From Acidobacteriota bacterium (lineage in GTDB: Bacteria; Acidobacteriota; UBA4820; DSQY01), in assembly GCA_040752915.1 (NCBI GenBank), contig JBFMHB010000010.1:1-57044 (forward strand): a stretch of 57,044 nt of DNA, given 5' to 3'. Shown here in pieces: positions 8,896 to 17,431 of the stretch (the stretch's first letter is position 1; every line of letters begins with the position of its first letter). Both the position numbers and the translations under genes were made by a program. The notes below the pieces were generated by a model, which was not told the origin of the DNA, searched no databases, and worked only from the letters and a program-made list of their open reading frames with translations.

Positions 8896-9398
8896 GGAGC
8901 GAGGGGGATTTCGAAGCGGCCTCCGCGGAGGGTCTTCACCTCCAGGCGAAGGTCGGGCAGGTGAAAGTACACGGTGCGGCCCTGGGTGCCGCCCACTTCC
9001 TCGGCGGCGATGGGGATGGCGGCCTCCTGGAGGCCCTGGCGGGCGGCCGACGCGTTCCGGGGCCCGATGTTGCTGTCCACGTCCTCCTCGGCCTGGAAGA
9101 GCCTGGCCCCCCCCACCAAGGCCGCTCGGAGCGCCCTCCGCCTGCCCCCCAGGGCTTCGATGCGGCTCACGAGGGCCCCGAGGGCCTCGGTGGCGTATTT
9201 GGCGGGAAGATCCGTCAGGAGGTCCTGCGGCGGCCGAGGACCGGGAAGGAGCACGTGGGCGAGGCCGCCGACCCTCGCCTTCGGGTCGTAGAGAACCAGG
9301 GCCACGCAGGATCCCAGCCCGTACACGACGAGCGTCGCGGTTCCGGCTTCGGCCCGAAGGTCCCCGATGTGGATGGCCGTTAGGGCATCACCCGCCAA
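8892..9398 (-). CDS. cheD: CheD-like chemoreceptor glutamine deamidase
   Basis: A 168-aa protein of the CheD family, which deamidates receptor glutamines and interacts with CheC. The family core GLGSCVALVLYD holds the nucleophile Cys31, and His48 in GLAHVLLPG keeps the 17-residue spacing known for Thermotoga CheD. The residue six before the cysteine, normally threonine of the proposed triad, is Val25. VGGARLF and NIGxRNA motifs are present. The start is a TTG; no ATG or GTG fits the N-terminal strand. It overlaps the upstream 88-aa gene by 11 bases and mutY by 4. No other chemotaxis gene is nearby. Confidence 0.88.
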   Translation of the reverse strand: MAGDALTAIHIGDLRAEAGTATLVVYGLGSCVALVLYDPKARVGGLAHVLLPGPRPPQDLLTDLPAKYATEALGALVSRIEALGGRRRALRAALVGGARLFQAEEDVDSNIGPRNASAARQGLQEAAIPIAAEEVGGTQGRTVYFHLPDLRLEVKTLRGGRFEIPLAP

Positions 9399-9654
9399 GG
9401 AATTCCCTCACCTCGGGCTTCAGGAAGAGCCCCTCCAGGTCCACGCCCCGAATCTCCTTTCGAACCAGTTCCGCCTTCTCCTCCGCCTCCAGGGTCCGGT
9501 TGACGATGAGCACCCGCCGGCCCCGGACCCGGCACAAGGCTCCCGCGCTCCGGATGCGGGTCGTCTCCCGGAAATCGATGCCCATCTTGGAGAGGCCCAC
9601 CTTGAGCTCCTCCAAGAAAGACTCCCATTCCTTCTTCGTCCGCCGCGGCGTCAT
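9388..9654 (-). CDS. small conserved-looking protein of unknown function (88 aa)
   Basis: I do not recognise this protein. It is charged, lacks cysteine clusters and membrane segments, and has the pattern helix (KKEWESFLEELKVGL), strand, strand (RRVLIVNRTL), helix (EEKAELVRKEIRG). Its ATG overlaps the stop codon of the HMGL-like gene by four bases and its own end overlaps the cheD start by eleven, so it is embedded in a translationally coupled operon, which is the main reason to believe it is real. The long frame that continues upstream of 9654 is antisense-like or out-of-frame sequence inside the HMGL-like gene. Confidence 0.8.
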   Translation of the reverse strand: MTPRRTKKEWESFLEELKVGLSKMGIDFRETTRIRSAGALCRVRGRRVLIVNRTLEAEEKAELVRKEIRGVDLEGLFLKPEVREFLGG

Positions 9655-10892
9655 GGCTCTTCGAGGCGCTGGAGGAGGTCGAAGATATCGTCGTCCGAAA
9701 GCATCGTGTCCGACTCCTTGGCGAGCCGGCGGATCGCCGCCACCCGCTCCTGGTTGACCTCCTCCCGGTGGTCCTGGAGCCACGCCACGATGTTGGCGTC
9801 GCCCGACATGGGGCCCACTTCGATGGTCTGCCGGCGGCCCACCCACGAGGCGGGGACCGCGGAATACATGAGGTCCTCGAGGCGGGCGTCCCCCATCTGG
9901 CGAGCCTTGAGGAGCGCGGAGGCGTGCACGCCCGTCCCGGTCCGGAAAGCGTCCTGGCCGAATACGGGGTAATTCCAGGGAATGGGAATGCCCGTCCACC
10001 GGGAGGTCCACGCCACGTAATCGGTGAGCCGGGCCACGTCCCGCGGCCACCCGCCCATGAGCTTGAGGTTCAGGATCACGAGGTCCAGGGGCGCGTTCCC
10101 GACGCGCTCGCCCAGACCCAAGGCGGAGCCGTGAAGGCGGTCGGCGCCTGCGCTCCACGCGGCCAGGGTGCACACGAGGCCGAGCCCGCGGTCCATGTGG
10201 CCGTGCCAGTCCACGGCGACGTCCTCGCCGCTCGATCGGGCCAGGGCTCGAAGAAACGCCAGCAGACGTTCCGCACCCTGAGGCGTGGCGTGGCCGACGG
10301 TGTCTGCGGCGCAGATCCTCCTCGCCCCGCTCTCGATGGCGGCGCGGTAGAGTTCGCTCAAGATGTCCGGATGGGTCCGCGTCGTATCCTCCGTGACGAA
10401 CATGACCGGAAGCCCCGCCCGAACGGCCAGGGAAACGGAATCCCGCGTGAGCTTCAGGAGATGGGCGATGTCCCATCCTTCCACGCGGCGCCTCGCCGCG
10501 CTGCATCCGAGGAAGGCGGCCACCTCCACGGCGGTGCCGGCCCGCTGGGAGATCTCGATGATGGGCCGGATGTCCTTTGAAACCGTCCGGGCCGCGCAGT
10601 TGGGCCGGAGGGGAAGCCTGTGGCGAACGATCTCCTTGGCGAGGAGCACCGCGTCGCCCAGGGCCTGGACGCCCGAGGCGGGCATCCCGATGTCCACCGA
10701 GGTCACCCCGAGGTCGCACAGGATGTGGAGGAAGTCACGCTTGGCCTGAAGGGGAGGCGCTTTCGCGGACGGGCTCTGGAGGCCGTCCCGAAGGGTCTCG
10801 TCGTTGAGTTCGACCGTCCTCGGCGGCCCCTTCGCGGTCCCCGATTCCGGCGCGTTCCAGTCGTGGATCCAATCCGCATCGGAAGCCGTCAT
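9651..10892 (-). CDS. HMG-CoA lyase / isopropylmalate synthase-like aldolase-type enzyme
   Basis: A 413-aa TIM-barrel enzyme of the HMGL-like superfamily (LeuA, homocitrate synthase, HMG-CoA lyase). The first strand motif ELNDETLRDGLQ supplies the metal-binding and catalytic Arg-Asp pair. VDWHGHMDRGLGL supplies the HxH metal site. LGLGERVGNAPLD is the C-terminal glycine-rich signature. It is shorter than LeuA (about 510 residues) and lacks the C-terminal allosteric leucine-binding domain. Sitting directly behind thiolase and crotonase genes, it may condense or cleave an acyl-CoA rather than make leucine, but the substrate cannot be read from sequence. Confidence 0.82.
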   Translation of the reverse strand: MTASDADWIHDWNAPESGTAKGPPRTVELNDETLRDGLQSPSAKAPPLQAKRDFLHILCDLGVTSVDIGMPASGVQALGDAVLLAKEIVRHRLPLRPNCAARTVSKDIRPIIEISQRAGTAVEVAAFLGCSAARRRVEGWDIAHLLKLTRDSVSLAVRAGLPVMFVTEDTTRTHPDILSELYRAAIESGARRICAADTVGHATPQGAERLLAFLRALARSSGEDVAVDWHGHMDRGLGLVCTLAAWSAGADRLHGSALGLGERVGNAPLDLVILNLKLMGGWPRDVARLTDYVAWTSRWTGIPIPWNYPVFGQDAFRTGTGVHASALLKARQMGDARLEDLMYSAVPASWVGRRQTIEVGPMSGDANIVAWLQDHREEVNQERVAAIRRLAKESDTMLSDDDIFDLLQRLEEP

Positions 10893-10917
10893 GCCATCCC
10901 CTGGATCCGGCCGCGCC

Positions 10918-11700
10918 TCATCGGCCCTTGAACTCGGCCTTCCTCTTTTGAAGAAACGCCGAGGTCCCCTCCTTCATGTCCTCGGAAGCGCAGCACAACC
11001 CGAAGAGGGTGGCCTCCAGGTAGCAGCCCTCCTCCACGGGCATGTCGAGCCCCGTCTGGACCGCTTCCAGGCAGGCCCGAAGGGCGAGGGGGCCCTTCTG
11101 GATCATCTTGGAGGCCATTTCGCGGGCCTTTCCCACGGACTGCCCCGGCGGCACCACGGCGTTCACCAGGCCCAGTTCGAAGGCCCTCTGGGCCGTGATC
11201 ATGTCCCCCGTGAGAAGGAGCTCCAGGGCGGGCCCCTTGCCGATGAGCCGGGGAAGCCGCTGGGTCCCTCCGTATCCCGGGATCACGCCAAGGTTCACCT
11301 CGGGCTGGCCGAACCGGGCGTTCTCCGAGGCCACCCGCAGGTGGCAGGCCATGGCCAGCTCGCACCCTCCTCCGAGGGCGAACCCGTTCACCGCCGCGAT
11401 CACCGGCTTCGGAAAGATCTCGATGGAGCGGAAGAGGTTCTGCCCGAAGAGGGCGAAGTTCCTCCCCGCCTGGGCGTCGAGGGAGGCGATTTCGGCGATG
11501 TCCGCGCCGGCCACGAAGGCCTTTTCCCCCGCGCCCGTCACGATGAGGGCTTTCACCGAGGCGTCCTCCTCCGCCTGGGCGAGCACCAGGGCCAGCTCCT
11601 TCAGCGTCTCCCGGTTGAGGGCGTTCAGCTTGTCGGGGCGGTTCACCGTGACCACGGCGATGTGGTCGGAGGCTTCGTAGGACAGGTTCGTCAGTTCCAT
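10918..11700 (-). CDS. enoyl-CoA hydratase/isomerase family protein (crotonase)
   Basis: A 260-aa crotonase. The oxyanion-hole segment AFVAGADIAEI and both catalytic glutamates of classical enoyl-CoA hydratases are present: one in GGGCELAMACHLRVAS and one in GQPEVNLGVIPGYGGTQRL. Length is standard. It probably hydrates a 2,3-enoyl-CoA to a 3-hydroxyacyl-CoA in the cytoplasm. The thiolase gene ends only 14 bases upstream, so these two are co-transcribed and together cover two beta-oxidation-type steps; no 3-hydroxyacyl-CoA dehydrogenase or acyl-CoA dehydrogenase is in the window. Confidence 0.92.
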   Translation of the reverse strand: MELTNLSYEASDHIAVVTVNRPDKLNALNRETLKELALVLAQAEEDASVKALIVTGAGEKAFVAGADIAEIASLDAQAGRNFALFGQNLFRSIEIFPKPVIAAVNGFALGGGCELAMACHLRVASENARFGQPEVNLGVIPGYGGTQRLPRLIGKGPALELLLTGDMITAQRAFELGLVNAVVPPGQSVGKAREMASKMIQKGPLALRACLEAVQTGLDMPVEEGCYLEATLFGLCCASEDMKEGTSAFLQKRKAEFKGR

Positions 11701-11714
11701 TCAGGACTCCTCGT

Positions 11715-12905
11715 TCAGGCTTCGGGCGATTCCAGAAGCAGGGCCATCCCCTGCCCGCCTCCGATGCAGGCCGAGGCGACGCCGAGGCGAGCCCCTCGCC
11801 GCCTCATCTCGTACAGAAGGGTGAGGGTGAGGCGCGTCCCGGTCGCCCCGAGGGGGTGTCCGAGCGCGATGGCGCCTCCGTTCACGTTCGTGCGCTCCCG
11901 GTCCAGTCCCAGCGCCTTCTCACAGGCGAGGTACTGGGCGGCGAAGGCTTCGTTCACTTCGAACAGGTCGATGTCCTTGGCCATCAGGCCCTGGGCCGAA
12001 AGGAGCTTCTCGATGGCCGGAACGGGACCGAAACCCATGATTTCGGGAGGGACAGCCGCGTAGGACCACGCCCGAAGGTATCCCAGCGCGTGCCAGCCCT
12101 TTTCTCGGGCCGTCGACTCCTTGCACAGGATGACGGCCGCGGCCCCGTCCACGATTCCCGAGGCGTTTCCACCCGTCACCGTGCCGTCCTTGCGGAAGAC
12201 CGGCCGGAGCTTGGCCAGGGCCTCGAGGGTGGTGTCGGGCTTCCGGTGGGTGTCCTCCGAGAATTCGTAGGCGCCCCGCTTCCGATCCTCCAGCCGGATC
12301 GGGGCCACCTCGTCGGCGAAGCGTCCCGCTCGGAAGGCGGCTTCCGCCGCCTGCTGGGACCGGAGGGCGAGTTCGTCCTGCTCCTCGCGCGTGATCCCGT
12401 ACCGCTGGGCCAGGTTTTCGGCCGTCACCGCCATGGGCAGGTCGCAGTAAGGGTCTCGGAGGGATTCCATGAGGGTGTCCACCAGCGGGGCATGGCCGAG
12501 CCTCAATCCTTGCCGGAGGCCCCTCACGACGAAGGGCGCGTTGCTCATGCTCTCGGTGCCCCCGCACAGGACCGTGGCGGCCTCCCCCATCCGGATGAGG
12601 TGCGCCCCGCTCACGAGGGATTGGAATCCGGACCCGCACAGGCGGTTCACGGTGAGTGCGGGGACCTCGATGGGCACCCCCGATTTGAGCCCGATGTGGC
12701 GCGTCAGGTAGATGGCGTCGTTCCCCGTCTGGAGGACGTTCCCGAAAATCACGTGATCCACGTCGGCGGGGCCGACTCCAGCCTTCTCCAAGGCGGCCTT
12801 GGAAGCGTGGACCCCGAGGTCCACGGCGGAAAGGTGCGCCAGGTGGCCGTTGTACTCCGCCATGGGCGTCCGCGCGCCCCCGACGATGACCAGTCGATCC
12901 GTCAT
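11715..12905 (-). CDS. acetyl-CoA acetyltransferase (thiolase)
   Basis: A 396-aa thiolase. The acyl-accepting nucleophile is Cys90 in VNRLCGSG. The NEAFAAQ, GGAIALGHPLGATG and CIGGGQG motifs supply the asparagine/histidine oxyanion pair and the second catalytic cysteine. All key residues are intact and the length matches biosynthetic or degradative acetoacetyl-CoA thiolases. It either condenses two acetyl-CoA or cleaves acetoacetyl-CoA; the direction is not readable. The ATG overlaps the stop of the cNMP/FHA gene by four bases and the crotonase gene follows closely. Confidence 0.95.
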   Translation of the reverse strand: MTDRLVIVGGARTPMAEYNGHLAHLSAVDLGVHASKAALEKAGVGPADVDHVIFGNVLQTGNDAIYLTRHIGLKSGVPIEVPALTVNRLCGSGFQSLVSGAHLIRMGEAATVLCGGTESMSNAPFVVRGLRQGLRLGHAPLVDTLMESLRDPYCDLPMAVTAENLAQRYGITREEQDELALRSQQAAEAAFRAGRFADEVAPIRLEDRKRGAYEFSEDTHRKPDTTLEALAKLRPVFRKDGTVTGGNASGIVDGAAAVILCKESTAREKGWHALGYLRAWSYAAVPPEIMGFGPVPAIEKLLSAQGLMAKDIDLFEVNEAFAAQYLACEKALGLDRERTNVNGGAIALGHPLGATGTRLTLTLLYEMRRRGARLGVASACIGGGQGMALLLESPEA

Positions 12906-13696
12906 TCCATCCCCCCCTTTGCCGTGCGTTCGACGAACTTGAGCCGGAGCGTCCCGAAGCCCACCTGGATGCCCGACTTGATGGGCGTGAGCACCCCCGT
13001 CGGGATTCGCTTGCCTCCGATGAAGGTGCCGTTGAGGGTGCCGACCTCCTCCACGAGGTAGAACTGGCCGTTGCTGTGGATGACCTTGGCGTGGCGGCGC
13101 GACACGCTCCGCTTCACGTCCTCCTCCGTCAGGTCCACGTCCGGGACGATGCCCGTGACCGGGTCCCTGCGCCCGATGAGGGAGACGTCCTTGAAAATGC
13201 TGAAGACCCGGAGGGTCCCCTCCACGAGGAACTGGGCCAGCACCGGCGGCTTGGCCTCGGCGTCCTCCTGCGGCGGGCCCCCCGCGGGGAGTTCGGCCGG
13301 TTTCGGCACGTGCGTCAGGCCCTGCAGAAGCAGCGCGTTCTCGAGTTCGTCCGTGGTCTCCCTGAGCCTCCCGGAGAGTTTTCTGAGCATTCGGACGGCG
13401 ATCTCGATGTTGCTCTGCACCATTTGATGGAAGGTGCTTCCGTTGATGACGATGATCTCGGCGTCCTCCACCACCTCAGCGGTGGCGGAGCGGGGCACCT
13501 GCTCCAGAAGGCTCATCTCCCCGAAGAAGTCGCCCTTCTCGAAGAGCCTCCGGAAGCACTTCTCCCCATTGATGGTGCGGTAGATCTCGACGATGCCGGA
13601 CTGGACGATGAACATCTCCGAGCCGGGATCGCCCTCTTTGAACACCACGTCGCCCTTCTGGAAGGGCACGACAAAATCCTTCAGCGGATGGCCCAT
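12902..13696 (-). CDS. cyclic-nucleotide-binding domain plus FHA domain signalling protein
   Basis: A 264-aa protein combining two sensory modules. Residues about 5-120 form a cNMP-binding-type barrel (FKEGDPGSEMFIVQSG, FGEMSLLEQVPRSATAEV), the latter matching the phosphate-binding cassette. A low-complexity linker follows. Residues about 165-255 form an FHA domain with the phosphothreonine-binding GR, SRRH and NGTFIGG motifs. There is no DNA-binding or output domain, so it probably works through partner proteins. The ATG at 13696 is preferred over a GTG at 13711 because GAGGTGG lies six bases upstream. It is the first gene of the thiolase run and overlaps thiolase by four bases. Confidence 0.9.
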   Translation of the reverse strand: MGHPLKDFVVPFQKGDVVFKEGDPGSEMFIVQSGIVEIYRTINGEKCFRRLFEKGDFFGEMSLLEQVPRSATAEVVEDAEIIVINGSTFHQMVQSNIEIAVRMLRKLSGRLRETTDELENALLLQGLTHVPKPAELPAGGPPQEDAEAKPPVLAQFLVEGTLRVFSIFKDVSLIGRRDPVTGIVPDVDLTEEDVKRSVSRRHAKVIHSNGQFYLVEEVGTLNGTFIGGKRIPTGVLTPIKSGIQVGFGTLRLKFVERTAKGGME

Positions 13697-13756
13697 CCCC
13701 GTCCACCTCACGCGTGGGCTCAGTTTAATGCAAGGGCCGCCCCCGCGAAAAGCCCG

Positions 13757-16700
13757 TCATGGCGGAAGCGTGACCGAGAGTTGTCCCGATTCGGCGTCGT
13801 CCACGGCCTTCAGGAACGCCAGAAGGTCGGCGTAGCGTCCGGGCCAGACCACCTGGCTCGGAACGGCGAGCCTCCTCTGGACGCGGATCTCGTTCGTCTC
13901 CCTGGAAACCCTCAACACGTATTCTCCAAAGGGACCGCGAACGTCCTTGTCCGTCGGCCGAAAAGAAGCCTCGGCCCCCTCGGGCAGGCGGAAGGCAATC
14001 TCCTGCCGAAGGAAGATCGGCCCTCCGGTGGCGAGGGGAAGCTGCCTCTCCTTGAGACTTCCAAGGGCTCTGCCCAGGTGGAACGCGGGCAGGGGGTCCG
14101 CCGCCGTGAGACGGTTCCCGTCCTTGACCGCGCTCCCGTGAATCACCGCCGTGTAGGACCAGACCACGGGCCCCTCCGGGGATTCCAGGTTCTCCAGGTG
14201 ATAGTCCTCCAGGTCCACGCTCCCGTACCGATGGGAGACCGCCATCTGGATGGCCCTTCGCCACTGGTCCTTGGGGACCTGCGCCAGCGCCGAGCGCATT
14301 CCCTCGCTCGCGTCCGGATCGAGCTCCGCCCGATAGGTCACGCGGAAATCACCGTCGGGACGGATTTCCCGCGTTTCCCGTTCGTAGGCCCTCTCCCAGG
14401 GTCCGAAATCGGCGGGGATGGACTCGACCTTCCAGGGCTCCCTGGACGTTACGGGAAACGCCTCGGCGCCTTGAAGGAACCAGGGGAGGACCGAGGGATC
14501 CCGGCGGGGCCCGGAAAGGGTCAGGTACTTCGCCCCCGAGGGAAGCCCGACCTTGACCACCGGAACCCTGAACTGCCCCAAACGGGGGAGGCTCTCTCGG
14601 GACACCCGGTCGGGGACCGGCTCGGCGAGAAGAACCTCGAAGGGGAGGCCCGCCAGGGTCAAGTAGGCGCAAAGAAGGGGCAACCGCCCTCCCTGGCGCG
14701 TCAGGAGCGTCTGGGTGGGGTCCTGCCAGGACCCGTCGTCTTCTCCGTCCACGTCCTGCAGACAGGATTTCCAGAGCGCCTTCAAGACCTCTTCCCTCGA
14801 TTCCAGGCCGCCGGTCGTTTGCCGAAAGCGCCTCTCGATTTCCGGCGTCACCTGGTACGTCCCGAGGATGCTCTCCCGCATGAACAGGGCCACGTCCTTC
14901 CAGGTGATGGCCCCGGCGGCCTCCACCATCGGCACGAACAGGAGTTTGTTGGGGGTGTCCGGCTCGGGCGGGATCCTGGGCATGTCGCGGTAGGCCCAGC
15001 GGCTGTAGGCGTTCGGACCGCGAAGCCCCCTCTCGCCGGGGCCCGGGAGGTTCTTCTCCAGAAACTCCATGGCGAGTCCGGGGGGGTACTCGACCGTCCA
15101 CTCCGTGCGGTGGAAAGGCTTCTCGATGTCCTGGAAGAGGAAGACCTGGGACGTGATGTAGCTCCCCTCCTTGACCCGGTTGGGCGGACGGAGGGTGATG
15201 TACTCGAACTCCACGAGGTCCCCGGGCTCGAGCCCCTGCAGGCTCACCGTGTCCTTTTCAGGAATCTGCTCCGGTTCAAGGACCCGGCCGTCCGGCTTCA
15301 CGGTCCGGAGGGAGAGGAGGATCTGGCCGGGGATCTGCTGTTCGCCCTCCCGGTCCACCCCCTCCTTGTCATTGATCCTCAAGATTCCGTGGTATCTCTC
15401 CACCGAGGACCCGTCGGGCTCGATCCGGCTCAGAAGCTGGTCCAGAATCAGCGACGAAGGCGCTTGATCCGGCGCCTCGCCTCGGTCTTCCGCCAGCACC
15501 GTCTCGAGGTCCAGGTGACGGTCCTGGAAGGGCAAGGGTTCTCCCAGGGCCATGCGGGCCAGATCCACCTGAAAGGCCTCGGGACGGGCCTTCTTCAGGT
15601 TGCTCCAGGCCTGTCGCCCGCCGGCCTCGTCCTCTTGCAGGAAGGCGCACCGGGCCAGATCCAGGGCGATGCCCACGCTCGCCGGGTTGTCGGCCGCGAG
15701 CTTCTCCAGCGCGGCCCGCGCGGCGGGGTAATCGCCTATTTCCATGTCCACACCCGCGATCCGAAGGGCGAAGGACAGGTCGCGATCCCCCCACCGGTCC
15801 CGCTCCTCCACGAGGAGAGCGCGCAACCCGGCCAGGTCGCCGGTTGCCTCGAGGTAGGACTCCCGTTCGGGATCGGCCCGGCGCAACTTCTCCAACCTCT
15901 TGATGGCTTCCCTCTGTCTGGCCCGGTCGCCCAGGTCGTGAAAGAAGGAGACCCACGCCGATTCCACGCTTTCGCACTGCGGATGCCCCGCCGCCACTTC
16001 CTCGAGCACGCGGCGGGCCATGGTGTCCCAGCCTCTCGCGTGGAGCTTCTGGGCGAGGGCCAGCCCCCACCGCGGATCGGACGGAGCCTCCTTCATCAGG
16101 TCCCTCAGCACATCCAGGTCCTCGTCCCCTTCGGAGCTTTCCCCCAAAAGGAGCGCCTTGAAGAAGCGGGCGGAGGGACAGCCGGGCGCGCCGGCGAGGG
16201 CGCGGTCCACGGCCCTCTCGGCCCGGCTCTCGGCGATCTTTCGCGGCAGGTCGTCGGCCTCGAAGAGGTACATTTCGGCGGCGAGGAGGTTCCAGATCGG
16301 GGCCCCTCCGGCATCCTCCGCGGCGTTCTCCATGAGGATCCGGCCCCCCGCCACGTCTCCCCGCCAGCGGTGCCACAGGGCCGCGAACCCCGGCCGCCTC
16401 GGATCCGAGGCGGAGAAACCGGAGGTGAAGGCATCCACGAATTCGCCTTCCGGGACAAAGCCGGTTACGGGGGACGGGAGGTCGCCGGGCTCCTTGAGAA
16501 ACTCCACGGGCAGGGGATTCCCCTCGGGGTCAAGAAGGGCCGCGTATACCCCGTCGCCGGGGCCGGAGGCCAACACTTCCAGGGTGAGCCGGTGTCGCCC
16601 CTCCTTCAGGGCCACCCGCAGGACGTTGGTGGGGTTCTCCTGCCTCTTCAGGAAGTCCTTGACCAGGAGCGGCCGGCCGTCCAAGAAGACCCGGAAGGAG

Positions 16701-17431
16701 CGGGCCGCGTTGAACATCAATAGGGCTTTACCCGAGGCGGACACCCGGAAGGGCACGCAGGCGTAGTAGCGGGAATCCCTTTCCTGAGCCATGGCATGAA
16801 GGGGGGGACGCACCAGGGGGCTGTCCAGGGACGAGTAGGTCCAACCCCCGAGGGCGTTCCAGTCGGGCTCGGCGGCCGGGCCTTCGGTGAAGGCGGTGCG
16901 GGGCCGGTCCGTCAGGGGACCGGTGAAGAACGCGCCGGGCAGGAACCCCGCCGCCCGGAGAGCCGAGGCCCTCTGCGAAGGCTCCCCCCTCCGGGAGGCC
17001 AGGTTGAGGGCGAGCCAGCGGAGGTTGATTCGCACCATGGGGTCCATGGATCGGGCCGAGGATAGGGCGGGAAGGGAGTCCTCCACCAGCCGGGTCGTGA
17101 CCTCGTTGAAGGCGGCTCCCTCGCTCAAGAGGTCTTCCAGGAGAAAGGCGAGGGGATGGTCCGGGGCGCTCTTGAGCCCTTCCGCCGCCGCCAAGAGGGC
17201 CTTCTCGGGCTCCCCCACGGACCTCAGGACGAAGGCAAGGCCGAAGGCGGAGGAGGCGTCGCGAGGATCCTGTTCAACGCAGGAGCGAAAGGCCTTCTCG
17301 GCCTTTCGGAAATCCCCCCCCTCCAGGAGGATCCGCCAACCTTCCCCGGCCTCCGCCGCCAGGAAGGCGGCACTCCACAAGCCGGCGGCCACGAGGATCG
17401 TCCATCTTCGAAGAAAGGCTCCTTTTCTCAT
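13757..17431 (-). CDS. giant exported DUF3857 / transglutaminase-like protein, probable pseudoenzyme
   Basis: A 1,224-aa paralogue of the gene just upstream. Order: signal peptide (1-25), TPR-like helices, a galactose-binding-like beta domain (about 210-330), more TPR helices, a DUF3857 domain (about 640-760, with ERYHGILRIND and LEPGDLVEFEYI) and a transglutaminase-like core (about 850-1000). At the position of the catalytic cysteine (GDCKDKA in the paralogue) this protein reads TRQGGRL, with Gln near residue 913, and the histidine and aspartate positions are Val and Ser. Catalysis by the usual triad therefore looks impossible. The ATG at 17431 overlaps the upstream stop by four bases and has GGGAGG. 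The upstream in-frame extension to 17983 lies inside the other gene. Confidence 0.88.
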   Translation of the reverse strand: MRKGAFLRRWTILVAAGLWSAAFLAAEAGEGWRILLEGGDFRKAEKAFRSCVEQDPRDASSAFGLAFVLRSVGEPEKALLAAAEGLKSAPDHPLAFLLEDLLSEGAAFNEVTTRLVEDSLPALSSARSMDPMVRINLRWLALNLASRRGEPSQRASALRAAGFLPGAFFTGPLTDRPRTAFTEGPAAEPDWNALGGWTYSSLDSPLVRPPLHAMAQERDSRYYACVPFRVSASGKALLMFNAARSFRVFLDGRPLLVKDFLKRQENPTNVLRVALKEGRHRLTLEVLASGPGDGVYAALLDPEGNPLPVEFLKEPGDLPSPVTGFVPEGEFVDAFTSGFSASDPRRPGFAALWHRWRGDVAGGRILMENAAEDAGGAPIWNLLAAEMYLFEADDLPRKIAESRAERAVDRALAGAPGCPSARFFKALLLGESSEGDEDLDVLRDLMKEAPSDPRWGLALAQKLHARGWDTMARRVLEEVAAGHPQCESVESAWVSFFHDLGDRARQREAIKRLEKLRRADPERESYLEATGDLAGLRALLVEERDRWGDRDLSFALRIAGVDMEIGDYPAARAALEKLAADNPASVGIALDLARCAFLQEDEAGGRQAWSNLKKARPEAFQVDLARMALGEPLPFQDRHLDLETVLAEDRGEAPDQAPSSLILDQLLSRIEPDGSSVERYHGILRINDKEGVDREGEQQIPGQILLSLRTVKPDGRVLEPEQIPEKDTVSLQGLEPGDLVEFEYITLRPPNRVKEGSYITSQVFLFQDIEKPFHRTEWTVEYPPGLAMEFLEKNLPGPGERGLRGPNAYSRWAYRDMPRIPPEPDTPNKLLFVPMVEAAGAITWKDVALFMRESILGTYQVTPEIERRFRQTTGGLESREEVLKALWKSCLQDVDGEDDGSWQDPTQTLLTRQGGRLPLLCAYLTLAGLPFEVLLAEPVPDRVSRESLPRLGQFRVPVVKVGLPSGAKYLTLSGPRRDPSVLPWFLQGAEAFPVTSREPWKVESIPADFGPWERAYERETREIRPDGDFRVTYRAELDPDASEGMRSALAQVPKDQWRRAIQMAVSHRYGSVDLEDYHLENLESPEGPVVWSYTAVIHGSAVKDGNRLTAADPLPAFHLGRALGSLKERQLPLATGGPIFLRQEIAFRLPEGAEASFRPTDKDVRGPFGEYVLRVSRETNEIRVQRRLAVPSQVVWPGRYADLLAFLKAVDDAESGQLSVTLPP

